This document shows, in pieces, positions 56,523-64,000 of a stretch of 64,000 nucleotides of DNA. The position numbers and the translations under genes were made by a program. Numbering within the stretch: position 1 is the first letter of the stretch; every line of letters begins with the position of its first letter. Under the pieces are notes generated by a model, which did no database searches, was not told where the DNA came from, and saw nothing but the letters and a program-made list of their open reading frames with translations. This DNA is from Bradyrhizobium sp. ORS 278 (GTDB taxonomy: Bacteria; Pseudomonadota; Alphaproteobacteria; Rhizobiales; Xanthobacteraceae): the NCBI RefSeq assembly GCF_000026145.1, contig NC_009445.1:6292501-6356500 (forward strand), in the 5' to 3' direction.

Positions 56523-56700
56523 CGGCCCGCCCGGTGGGACATTGCGGGGACGTGAACACAGGCGCGTGTCAGGCCTCCGACGCATGACGGCCGGGCCGGC
56601 CGCGATAGGCCTGAACATGACCAGGTTTCCAGTGTGCTGCCCGCGCGCCCGGCATCTCCGACCTGGCGAGGGCGCCGTGCGACGGCGTCGGCACAAAAGC

Positions 56701-56730
56701 AAAGGGCGGCAGATTGCTCTGCCGCCCTTT
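56701..56730 (-). terminator. terminator after the porin gene
   Basis: AAAGGGCGGCAGA, loop, TCTGCCGCCCTTT. Perfect 13-bp stem 29 bp beyond the porin stop on the minus strand. Confidence 0.8.
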
Positions 56731-56758
56731 CGAAAAGTCCGATCCGCCGTGGCGATGA

Positions 56759-57751
56759 TTACTTCAGGTTGGTCATCGCGGTCAGGTCGAAGGAGAGCTT
56801 GGCGATGCCGGTGGCGCCGCACCAGTTGGAGCCTGCGCCGAACGGATTGTTGCCGGTGACGGGAGCCGTGCCCACCGCCGCGTTGAACGCACCCGTGAAG
56901 ACGCTGCAATCGCCCTTCGACAGGTTGGAGTCGGAGTAGCGCAGATCCAGCGTGAAGACCTTGTAGGTGAAGCCCACGCCGATGTTCCAGGTGTTGTAGT
57001 CGGCGTAGTGGATGCCGTTCGGGAACGCCGGGGTGCCGTAGAAGCTGTCGGTCCGTCCGAACCACTGGCGACCGAATTCACCCGACACGTACATGCCGAC
57101 GCCGCTCGAGCCGAACAGGGTCGACGGGGCGGTGTACTTGGCCGTGGCCGAGGTGTAGTTGCCCCAGGCGCCGGAGTTCAGGAAGCTCGGGGTGTAGAAC
57201 TCGGTCACGCCGAACGCCCAGTTGTCGTTCACCGTGTATGTGCCCTTGCCGTAGACTTCGAAGAAGCTGACGTCCTTCTTCATGGTGTTGCCGTTCAGCA
57301 GCAGGTTGGCGGCGCACTCTGCACCCACGGGACGGCCGGTGAAATCGGTCGCGGCGCCGTAGAAGCAGGTCCCGCCCGGATACAGGTAGCCCCACACGCC
57401 GATGTCAAAGGCGAAGGCGCCGAAGGTCGGGCGGATACCACCGTACACGTCGATCTCGGCCGCGGCGCGGTTGGTGAACGAGATGCTCTCGCCGGCGACG
57501 CCGACGTAGAACTGCAGGTCCTTGTTGACGTTGAAGCGCGGCTCGAAATAGGCCGTCACGGACGGCTTGTGGTTCGACTGGGTGATGCCGCGGAACACGT
57601 AGTCGCTGACGATACCGCCGCCGAATGCGATGTCCCAGGGATCGAACGCCGGAGCCGGAGGCGCCTTCAGGGCCTTCACCGCCATGTCAGCGGCCGAGGC
57701 CGAACCCGAAAACATTGCCAGCGCCGTTGCCAACAAAGCCAACTTCTTCAT
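56759..57751 (-). CDS. TorF-family outer-membrane porin-like protein
   Basis: 330 aa from ATG 57751 (GGGGAT upstream; ATG 57763 is possible) with a signal peptide (LALLATALAMFSGSASAAD). Beta-barrel protein: DIAFGGGIVSDYVFRGITQS and KPSVTAYFEPRFNV are the hallmark of the TIGR02001/TorF putative porin family. Four cysteines in extracellular-loop-like positions (CFYG, AECAANL, GDCSVF, NWCGATG) are uncommon for porins. Solute unknown. Confidence 0.87.
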   Translation of the reverse strand: MKKLALLATALAMFSGSASAADMAVKALKAPPAPAFDPWDIAFGGGIVSDYVFRGITQSNHKPSVTAYFEPRFNVNKDLQFYVGVAGESISFTNRAAAEIDVYGGIRPTFGAFAFDIGVWGYLYPGGTCFYGAATDFTGRPVGAECAANLLLNGNTMKKDVSFFEVYGKGTYTVNDNWAFGVTEFYTPSFLNSGAWGNYTSATAKYTAPSTLFGSSGVGMYVSGEFGRQWFGRTDSFYGTPAFPNGIHYADYNTWNIGVGFTYKVFTLDLRYSDSNLSKGDCSVFTGAFNAAVGTAPVTGNNPFGAGSNWCGATGIAKLSFDLTAMTNLK

Positions 57752-58110
57752 GAGAATCCCCATCACCCTAGGTTCTAAGCATCGACCCCGGACCGGCCCC
57801 CCAGGGCACAACACGATCGACTGCGTCATCCGGACGCAATTTGTGACAAGGTCCGGCCGCAGGTGAAGCAAAAAAGCACGGCATCTGCCGCCTTTTTGGG
57901 CGTTTTGACAAATCTACGGCAGGTTGTCGGGGCGTGTTGCATTTGAACAACAAATTTCCGTGTAGCTGCGCATCCCCCCGTGCAGATAAAGCGGGCCGCA
58001 CCCGGGATTTTCTACGTCGGACGACATCGAATCACGCCGCAAGGACCCGCGGATTCGCCCGGCCGTGGATTCACGGGGGTGGCTGCGGCCGCGAGTCGTC
58101 AACAAACAAA
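57752..58110. other. intergenic region upstream of the porin gene
   Basis: No gene. It contains the porin promoter region on the minus strand. A plus-strand TTGACA at 57905 has no gene to serve. CTACGGCAGGTTG and GGCATCTGCCGCC give only weak hairpins. Confidence 0.4.
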
Positions 58111-58141
58111 CGAGGCCGCAGCGCTTGTCGCTGCGGCCTCG
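58111..58141 (-). terminator. terminator after the histone-like gene
   Basis: CGAGGCCGCAGCG / CGCTGCGGCCTCG perfect 13-bp stem; on the minus strand it is followed by TTTGTTTGTT. Confidence 0.85.
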
Positions 58142-58167
58142 TCCGGCCCGTCTCGATGATCGGGCGA

Positions 58168-58635
58168 TCAGCTCTCGGAGCTCGTCCCTTCCTCGCCCTC
58201 ATGCGCTTCGGCAGGCGCGGGCGTCGCCCAGCTGGTCTTCTCGGCGGTCTCGGTCTCGTGCAGCTCGGGGGTCTCGACCAAGGCGGCCTTCTTCGGCGCG
58301 CGCTTCTTGGCGGCCTTCTTCGGCGCGGCCGGAGCCTTGGCAGCCGACTTGGCAGCCGACTTAGCAGGAGCCTTCGCGGCCTTCTTTGCCGGGGCCTTCT
58401 TCGCAGCGCCCTTCTTGGCGGTGGCCTTCTTGGCAGGCGCCTTCGCAGCCTTCTTGGCGGCCTTCTTCGCCTTCTTGGCGGGCGCCTTCGCCGCCTTCTT
58501 GGCGGCCTTCGCGGCCTTCTTCTCGGCCTTCTTGGCGGACTTCTTGGTGCCCTTGGCCGACTTGGCCTGGGCCATCAGCTTCTTTTCTTTCTTGTCCTTC
58601 TTCTTATCCTTCTTGTCTTTCTTGTCCTTCGCCAT
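58168..58635 (-). CDS. lysine/alanine-rich histone H1-like protein
   Basis: 155 aa, start ATG 58635 behind GGAGGA. Lysine and alanine dominate: KDKKDKKKDKKEKK at the start, then repeated AAKKAAKAPAKKA units to about residue 115, then a short acidic end (ETETAEKTSWATPAPAEAHE). Composition of bacterial H1-like nucleoid proteins (AlgP/HctB type); likely binds DNA or RNA through charge. The repeats are prone to length change by recombination. Confidence 0.8.
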   Translation of the reverse strand: MAKDKKDKKDKKKDKKEKKLMAQAKSAKGTKKSAKKAEKKAAKAAKKAAKAPAKKAKKAAKKAAKAPAKKATAKKGAAKKAPAKKAAKAPAKSAAKSAAKAPAAPKKAAKKRAPKKAALVETPELHETETAEKTSWATPAPAEAHEGEEGTSSES

Positions 58636-58709
58636 CCGAAATCCTCCAGTTGCGCCGAGTGAAACGCGTCATCGGCGGGACGGGCCGGCAGACCGCTCGC
58701 GCCCATCTC

Positions 58710-60029
58710 TCAATTCAGTCCCGGGCGCGGACCGCCCGTCGCCCAGTCGAGAAGCTCAACGGTGTGGACGACGGGGATGCCGGTGCCGCTGGCAATCTGC
58801 ATCATGCAGCCGATATTGCCTGCCGCGATGACATCCGGCTTGACCGTCGCGATGTTGGCGACCTTGCGATCGCGCAGTCTCATCGCGATGTCAGGCTGGA
58901 GAATGTTGTAGGTCCCCGCCGAACCGCAACACAAATGACTCTCCGGTATATCTTTCACCACGAAGCCGGACTTGGAAAGCAATTCTTTCGGAATGCTCGT
59001 AATTTTCTGCCCGTGTTGCAGCGAGCATGCGGAGTGATAGGCGACGCTGAGGCCGCGCGACTCCGCCGTCGTCTTCAATTCGAGCCCTGCGAGATACTCG
59101 CTGATGTCCTTCGCCATCGCCGAGACGGCTGCCGCAGGTGCTGCAAATTGCGGGTCCTCGCGCAGCATGTGGCCGTAGTCCTTGATGACGGTGCCGCAGC
59201 CCGATGTCGTCACCAGGATCGCATCGAGCCCGCCGCGCGATGCCTCGGCGGTCCATACGCCGACATTGGCCCGCGCCCGCGCCATCGCATCGTCGTCCTG
59301 CCCCATGTGATGGGTGAGCGCACCGCAGCATTGCTCGTCCTTGACCAGCACCACCTCGATGCCGTGCCGCGTCAGCACGTTGATCGCAGCCTGGTTGATT
59401 CGCGGCGCCAGCGCGGCCTGCGCGCAGCCCTGCAGCAACGCGACACGGCCGCGCCGCGCGCCCTGCGCGGGAAACACGCTGCCGCCCGAGGGCCCCGGCG
59501 GCGGCAGCGCCGCGGCCGGCGCGAGCTCCAGCATCGCCCGCAGCCGCCGCCACAGGCTCGGCGTCGGCGCTGACGCCGACGACGCCGGCAGCAGCGCCTT
59601 GAACGGCCGGCCGAGCCGGGCCAGGGTCATCGCCAGCCGAAACAGCTGCGGCCGCGGCAGTACATAGGCCAGCACGGCGCGGAGCAGGCGGTCGGTCAGC
59701 GGCCGCTGATAGGTCTCCTCGATCCGCACCCGCGCCTGGTCGACGAGGTGCATGTAGTGCACGCCCGACGGACAGGTCGTCATGCAGGACAGGCACGACA
59801 GGCAGCGGTCGATGTGCTTGACGACATCCGATGTCGGCGCCTGGTCCTTCTCCAGCATCTGCTTGATCAGGTAGATGCGGCCGCGCGGGCTGTCGAGCTC
59901 GTCGCCGAGCAGCACATAGGTCGGACAGGTCGCGGTGCAGAAGCCGCAATGCACGCAGGCGCGCAGGATCTTGTCGGCGACCGCGATGTCGGGATCGGCG
60001 AGCTGCGCCAGGGTGAACTCGGTCTTCAT
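58710..60029 (-). CDS. glcF: glycolate oxidase iron-sulfur subunit
   Basis: Passes electrons from glycolate oxidation to the respiratory chain. 439 aa. Two 4Fe-4S motifs: C25-C28-C31-C35 (CVHCGFCTATCP) and C76-C79-C82-C86 (CLSCLSCMTTCP). Two CCG domains follow (DEQCCGALTHH and HLCCGSAGTYN). Start overlaps the glcE stop by ATGA. The catalytic subunit gene glcD is not in the window. Confidence 0.95.
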   Translation of the reverse strand: MKTEFTLAQLADPDIAVADKILRACVHCGFCTATCPTYVLLGDELDSPRGRIYLIKQMLEKDQAPTSDVVKHIDRCLSCLSCMTTCPSGVHYMHLVDQARVRIEETYQRPLTDRLLRAVLAYVLPRPQLFRLAMTLARLGRPFKALLPASSASAPTPSLWRRLRAMLELAPAAALPPPGPSGGSVFPAQGARRGRVALLQGCAQAALAPRINQAAINVLTRHGIEVVLVKDEQCCGALTHHMGQDDDAMARARANVGVWTAEASRGGLDAILVTTSGCGTVIKDYGHMLREDPQFAAPAAAVSAMAKDISEYLAGLELKTTAESRGLSVAYHSACSLQHGQKITSIPKELLSKSGFVVKDIPESHLCCGSAGTYNILQPDIAMRLRDRKVANIATVKPDVIAAGNIGCMMQIASGTGIPVVHTVELLDWATGGPRPGLN

Positions 60030-61267
60030 GACGCAACGCTCCGACGCAGACGGCCCCGGTTGAGAATGGCCTTGGGATCGAACGACACGCGCACCCGCTC
60101 CTCCAGCGCGGCGACGCCGGGCGGCTGCGGCGGGAACACATCAACCGCGTGGCGCACCTCGTCGAAGGCGCGCAGCAGGGTGGCGTGCCCGCCCGCGGCC
60201 CCGGCGAGCTTGCGGACCACGCCGGCTGAGGCGTCGGCCGCCGGCGGCAGCGCCGCCCAGATCAGCCCGCCGCCCCAGTCATAGATCACCTCGCCGCCGG
60301 TCTGCCGCGCCAGCGCCTGCCCGAGTGCGCCGCCGGAGACCGGCGGGCAGACGATTCGCCACACCGTCCAGGCGCCGAGTTGGCCATGGGCCGCGAACGG
60401 CAGCACGTCCCGCACCGCGCTCCACAGCGCCGCCGAGGCGTCGTCGGCGATGATCTCGGCCGCACCGAACGGCGCCAGCAGCTTGGTCAGCGAGCCCGCG
60501 CGATGCGCCGCCGAGGCCGTGATGCCCTCGAGCCGGACCAGCGTCACCGCCTCGCGCGGCGAGCCGACCGCGCCCAGGCCCTCGACCTCCGGCCGCAGCG
60601 ACGAGGCCGGCAGATGCGCCGCGCCCGACACGTCGAACGGCGAGCCCAGCGCCGCCGTCATCGCCAGATTGGCCCTGGGATCGTCTAGCCCGCGCAGCAC
60701 CAGCGTGCGCTCGGCCTCCGGCCGCGGCATCACCTTCAGCGTCGCCTCCGTCATGACAGCGAGCGTGCCCCAGGAGCCCGCCAGCAGCTTGCAGAGGTCG
60801 TAACCGGTGACGTTCTTCACCACCTTGCCGCCGGTCTTGAAACTCTCGCCGAACCCGGACACGGCATGCGCCCCGAGCAGATGATCCCGCACCCCGCCGG
60901 CTCGGACGCGACGCGACCCCGCCAGCCCCGCCGCGATCATCCCGCCGAGCGTGCCCCGGCCGGTGGTCCCCAGCAGCGGCCCGGTGTCCATCGGATCGAA
61001 CGCGAATTGCTGGCTCTTCGAATCGATCAGCGACAACAGGTCCGCAAGCGGCGCCCCGGACTGCGCCGTGATGATGAGCTCGTTCGGCTCATACGCCACG
61101 ACCGCGCTCAGCGCCGACAAGTCCAGCACCGCGTTGGTCGCCGTCACCTGCCCGATCCCGCGCTTCGAGCCATGCCCGATCACATCCAGCGGCTGCTCAT
61201 TGGCGATGGCCGACCGGACCACCTCCTCCACATCGGCCGCATTACGTACTTTGAGGGCGTCCACCAC
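60026..61267 (-). CDS. glcE: glycolate oxidase FAD-binding subunit
   Basis: FAD-binding subunit of the GlcDEF complex. 413 aa from GTG 61267 (AAGGCGAG upstream; GTG 61264 equally possible), giving the family start VVDALKVRNAADVEEVV. PCMH FAD domain: LDVIGHGSKRGIGQ, LLGTTGRGTLGGMIAAGLAG, GGKVVKNVTGYDLCKLLAGS. The 210-bp open frame upstream is not family-like. The next gene upstream should be glcD by the usual order, but accessory DNA is found instead. Confidence 0.93.
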   Translation of the reverse strand: MVDALKVRNAADVEEVVRSAIANEQPLDVIGHGSKRGIGQVTATNAVLDLSALSAVVAYEPNELIITAQSGAPLADLLSLIDSKSQQFAFDPMDTGPLLGTTGRGTLGGMIAAGLAGSRRVRAGGVRDHLLGAHAVSGFGESFKTGGKVVKNVTGYDLCKLLAGSWGTLAVMTEATLKVMPRPEAERTLVLRGLDDPRANLAMTAALGSPFDVSGAAHLPASSLRPEVEGLGAVGSPREAVTLVRLEGITASAAHRAGSLTKLLAPFGAAEIIADDASAALWSAVRDVLPFAAHGQLGAWTVWRIVCPPVSGGALGQALARQTGGEVIYDWGGGLIWAALPPAADASAGVVRKLAGAAGGHATLLRAFDEVRHAVDVFPPQPPGVAALEERVRVSFDPKAILNRGRLRRSVAS

Positions 61268-61737
61268 TGCTCGCCTTGCTTGTTGATGATGACGGCTGCC
61301 GCGACGCGCGGCCACCGGCGTTGGACTCGTTCTAGAGCATGAGGAGTGAAAAGGGCACCCCGGTGTGGCGAAAAGATCGTGCGCGGACAAGGGGATGGAA
61401 AGGAACGACGGACGCGTCCGGTGGAACGTTCGAGCTTTTGGACCGCGAACTCGCCAGCAGCGCCGTCGAGATGACACGAGCCATCAATCCACGCACAGTG
61501 CGCTCCCTCTCCCCGTCCTTCACGGGGAGAGGGTCGGGGTGAGGGGCGCCCCACGGGTGGTGCACCCTGTCGCGCACGGACGTGCGGGTCCGATGGAGCG
61601 TTCCCTCGGACGCCGACTCTCGAGGTACACGGCGGATTACGCCTTCGGCTAATCCGCCCTACGAGCTATCCTTAGCCTCGAAGGAACATCAGTGATCTCG
61701 ATGCGCCCGGCCTCCAAGAAGGAAAGGGAGCTGTTCA
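61268..61737. repeat. intergenic repeats upstream of glcE
   Basis: 470 bp without a supportable gene. CTCTCCCCGTCCTTCACGGG with GGAGAGGGTCGGGGTGAGGG at 61505-61542 is a hairpin repeat common in rhizobial spacers. A second repeat, GCGGATTACGCCTTCGGCTA at 61632-61651, continues to 61660 and recurs at 62124 (see next entries). Confidence 0.6.
61632..61660 (+). repeat. 29-bp direct repeat, left copy
   Basis: Starts GCGGATTACGCCTTCGGCTA and ends ATCCGCCCT. 28 of 29 bases match the copy at 62124-62152. The unit contains the inverted pair GCGGATTA/TAATCCGC. Confidence 0.8.
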
Positions 61738-62069
61738 ATGCCGCCAGCTAAGACGAAGCGCGCCTACTCCAAGGCCGACATGAAAGCTGTCTCGGACAAT
61801 CCGGAATGGACCGCGAGCGACTTCTCCAGGGCCAAGCCATTTTCCGAGGTCTTCCCCGAGATTGCGAAAACCATCGCCCAGCGGGGTCCGCAAAAGCAGC
61901 GACCAAGATCCCGGTGAGCATCCGCCTGAGCCCCGCGGTCGTGAAGTACTTCAAATCGAAGGGACCGGGCTGGCAGACGAAAATAGATGACGCCCTGGTC
62001 GAGATCGTCAGCAAGAAGCCCACGACCAAGCGCAAGGCAGCAAAGAAGTCACCCGGCCGGGCCGCCTGA
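61738..62069 (+). pseudogene. brnA: BrnA-type antitoxin, frame-broken
   Basis: From ATG 61738 the first frame reads MPPAKTKRAYSKADMKAVSD and NPEWTASDFSRAKPFSEVFP, the start of BrnA antitoxins, and stops at 61917 (59 aa). The second half of BrnA, TKIPVSIRLSPAVVKYFKSK with GPGWQTKIDDAL, lies in the next frame to 62069. The joined span is 332 bases, one short of whole codons, so a single-base deletion near 61884-61899 fits. BrnA normally neutralises the BrnT ribonuclease toxin and binds DNA as a ribbon-helix-helix protein. No brnT is seen beside it. Sequencing error is the alternative. Confidence 0.75.
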
Positions 62070-62123
62070 ATGGTCCGTAAGGCGGGCTGACGAAGCGTAA
62101 CCCGCCGACCTTCGAGCCGCGCC

Positions 62124-62152
62124 GCGGATTACGCCTTCGGCTAATCGGCCCT
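62124..62152 (+). repeat. 29-bp direct repeat, right copy
   Basis: Same as 61632-61660 apart from ATCGGCCCT in place of ATCCGCCCT near the end. The two copies bracket the brnA relic. Confidence 0.8.
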
Positions 62153-62218
62153 CCGCGCTTACGCTTGATTTCTGCACAGAATTGCCACAACCTGCACGAG
62201 CTGTTCTGGAGCAGATTG

Positions 62219-63821
62219 GTGTCTGAGCCCCTCAATATCCGCAAGATTATTCAAGAGCTGATCGCTGGGCGCATGCGCGTCCCAAACTTTCAGCGGGGCT
62301 TCGTTTGGAATCCAGAGAGAGTCGCTTACCTTATGGATAGCATCTACAAGGGCTACCCTTTCGGCTCGATTCTACTTTGGCGCACCAGGCAGGAGCTAAC
62401 CCGGGAGCGCGACCTTGGGCCGTTCCACCTTCCGCAGAACGACCCCGAATATCCAACAGACTATATTCTCGATGGTCAACAGCGGATCACATCAATATTT
62501 GGCGTTTTTCAAACAGAAGTCGCGGCAACTCCCAAACCGCTTTGGACAAAGATCTACTATGACATGAAGGCGAGCGAGAACGCGCAAGAATCATCCTTCA
62601 CTGCGCTGGAAGACGAGGATGTGATCCAGGAAAAGCACTTTCCGATAGGGTGCTTGTTTGATCCAGTCCGGTATCGAAAGGAGACTAGCCAGTACGATGA
62701 CACAACAATCGCACGGCTCGACAAAATTCAGGCGCGCTTTAAGGAGGCCCTTATCCCGGTCCAAACGATTACAACCGAAGACAAGACCGCTGTCGCAATT
62801 GTGTTCGAGCGCGTCAATCAGAGAGGCGTTGAACTGGACACCGTGCAGCTACTAAGCGCTTGGACGTGGAGTGGCGATTTCGATCTCAATCAGCGTTTTG
62901 AAGAATTGGCGGCTGACCTCACCCCATTCGGCTTCAAAGATGTGGGAAGCGATAAAAATCTTCTACTGAGGTGCTGCAGCGCAGTCATGCAGCGCGACCC
63001 TTCACCAGACTCTTTGATTTCATTGAATGGATCGAAGGTTCGCGACAACTTTGATAACGTCGTTACCGGAATTAAGGGCGCCATCGACTTTCTTCGCAAG
63101 AATCTGCATGTCGAAGGGCTTGACAATCTCCCATACGACAACCTTCTCGTCCCACTAAGCGTATTTTTCGCGGGTGATCCGCAAAAACAAAAGAAAATTA
63201 GTAATACTCAGCGCAGAGAAATTCTACGGTGGTTTTGGCACACATGCATTCATAGGAAGTACAATAGCCAGCCGATCAAGAGTTTGCGTGAGGACGTCAT
63301 TGAGTTCGCTAAGCTGTCGGAGGGCTCAATTACAACACTCACTCACCCCACTGCGGGGCTTGGCAACACCTTTTTTTCTCAATAACACTTTTCGCCTTAA
63401 CTCCGTAATTTCCCGCACGTTCATTCTACTTCTCGCACAAAACGGCCCGCGATCATTTCTAAGTGGAAATAAGATCGACCTGCGCAAGGCACTCAAGGAC
63501 TATAATCGAAACGAGTTTCATCATATTCACCCCAGAAGTTTCTTAAAGGGCGCCAAAAAATCGAACATTGATGACTCTTGCTTGGCCAACATTTGCTTTC
63601 TTTCGAGGACCGACAACAATATCATTTCTGGAAGCGCTCCCAGCGCATATCGCAAAAAGCTAAGCGAAGATATTCAAGAACTCGAAGAGGCTAACTTCCT
63701 TCCGCCGTCTACATGGGAGGACAACTTTGAGAAATTCGCCGAGGATCGATCAGTACTTCTGACGGCGTATGCCGCACAATTACTTAACGGCGGAGCCGTT
63801 TCTAAGAGAAAAACTTCGTAG
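62219..63821 (+). pseudogene. GmrSD-like DUF262 / HNH nuclease, split by a frameshift at a T7 tract
   Basis: Start GTG 62219 has GGAG seven bases upstream. The first frame (388 aa, stop at 63385) is a DUF262 (GmrS-like, ParB/Srx fold) domain: VPNFQRGFVWN, YILDGQQRITS, FERVNQRGVELD. After the tract TTTTTTT at 63371-63377 the protein continues in another frame to 63821 (FRLNSVISRTFILLLAQNGP), ending in an HNH-type nuclease (EFHHIHPRSFLKG, CLANICFLSRTDNN). With six T the frame is continuous at 533 aa. Single-chain GmrSD proteins are type IV restriction enzymes against modified phage DNA. The region is visibly AT-richer than the rest, a sign of transfer. It may be mutated, phase-variable, or a sequencing error. 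Confidence 0.82.
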
Positions 63822-63899
63822 TTATTTTTAAGACATTGCGCGCCGCCTCAACATCATCGCGCACGAAATCTGATCGAAACACGTTTAGGGATTCCGCGG

Positions 63900-64000
63900 A
63901 TGCCCAAAGCCACAATCTCCGACGAGTACGAAAGCGTATTGAGCACCTTTGATGCCATTGCGCGCAAAGACTACGGCCAGTCGTTCAGGAAAATCCTTGA
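63900..64000 (+). CDS. start of an unknown gene running off the window
   Basis: ATG 63900 with AGGGA about eight bases upstream opens a frame of 33 codons that is still open at the edge: MPKATISDEYESVLSTFDAI then ARKDYGQSFRKIL. 78 bp after the GmrSD-like gene, same strand and similar base composition, so probably part of the same accessory locus. Too short to identify. Confidence 0.5.
   Translation, partial: MPKATISDEYESVLSTFDAIARKDYGQSFRKIL

Noticed and set aside
56542..56700. Small plus-strand ORF after the BacA-like gene
   Set aside because: It runs through the porin terminator and into antisense of the porin gene; no ribosome-binding site or family.
61884..61899. Programmed ribosomal frameshift in brnA
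   Set aside because: The bases around CCGCAAAAGCAG do not form a canonical X_XXY_YYZ slippery site in the right frame and no strong downstream hairpin is evident; a simple one-base loss is more likely.
61632..62152. CRISPR-like direct repeats
   Set aside because: Only two copies of the 29-bp unit, 463 bp apart, with a decayed gene between; no array of regular spacers and no cas genes.

Overview
The window is high-GC chromosomal DNA from an alphaproteobacterium of the order Hyphomicrobiales (Rhizobiales), most likely Bradyrhizobium or a close relative. This is inferred from several things. There is a groESL operon under a CIRCE operator, a hisZ-hisG pair, and a rhizobial-type LPS cluster (pmbA, IMPase, DUF4170, DUF374, waaA, lpxK). 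Short inverted repeats built on GTCGTCCCGG/CCGGGACGAC recur. One dehalogenase matches, residue for residue at all known catalytic positions, the fluoroacetate dehalogenase of Rhodopseudomonas palustris as I remember it. No rRNA, tRNA, CRISPR array, insertion sequence or phage module was recognised.

Layout. 0-6.5 kb: 3' part of ileS, lspA, a secreted hypothetical protein, and a translationally coupled pair of M16 peptidases (one catalytic, one lacking the zinc motif). 6.5-7.6 kb: no gene; inverted repeats and a dispersed repeat. 7.6-11.4 kb: arfB, a periplasmic cytochrome c, a glyoxalase, and a Tat-exported small subunit with a GMC-family dehydrogenase. 11.6-17.6 kb: a ribbon-helix-helix protein, mutL, rsmD, an RluB-type pseudouridine synthase with a very long arginine-rich N-terminus, and tadA. 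17.6-24.3 kb (all minus): a tightly packed run read as adenylate cyclase/ATPase/TPR regulator, 164-aa unknown, SAM methyltransferase, cytochrome P450, fluoroacetate dehalogenase homologue. 24.4-30.3 kb: purD, a winged-helix regulator with a membrane protein and a lipase-like hydrolase, xseA, and a dienelactone-hydrolase-like protein. 30.4-36.3 kb: DUF2093 and, on the minus strand, the LPS/Kdo-lipid A operon. 36.5-44.6 kb: DUF6101, ubiA, two paralogous four-cysteine secreted proteins, rsmE, hisZ-hisG, and a polyprenyl-sugar type glycosyltransferase coupled to a YdjC-like deacetylase. 44.7-52.7 kb: DUF2076, an L,D-transpeptidase, an orphan CheZ-like phosphatase, a lipoprotein, groES-groEL, and two secreted proteins. 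52.7-58.7 kb: lactate permease, a BacA/SbmA-type exporter fused to an ATPase, a TorF-like porin, and a lysine-rich histone-like protein. 58.7-61.3 kb: glcF and glcE (glycolate oxidase subunits) without glcD next to them.

61.3-64 kb is an accessory segment. It holds a frame-broken BrnA-type antitoxin relic flanked by 29-bp direct repeats. Next is a visibly AT-richer GmrSD-like (DUF262 plus HNH) gene split by a one-base change in a T7 tract, and then the start of another gene that runs off the window. These look like a decayed or switchable defence locus inserted beside the glc genes.

The most interesting candidates for a new system are the five-gene minus-strand run at 17.6-24.3 kb, which couples a signalling ATPase to a methyltransferase, a P450 and a C-F bond-cleaving type hydrolase, and the defence-like segment at the right edge.
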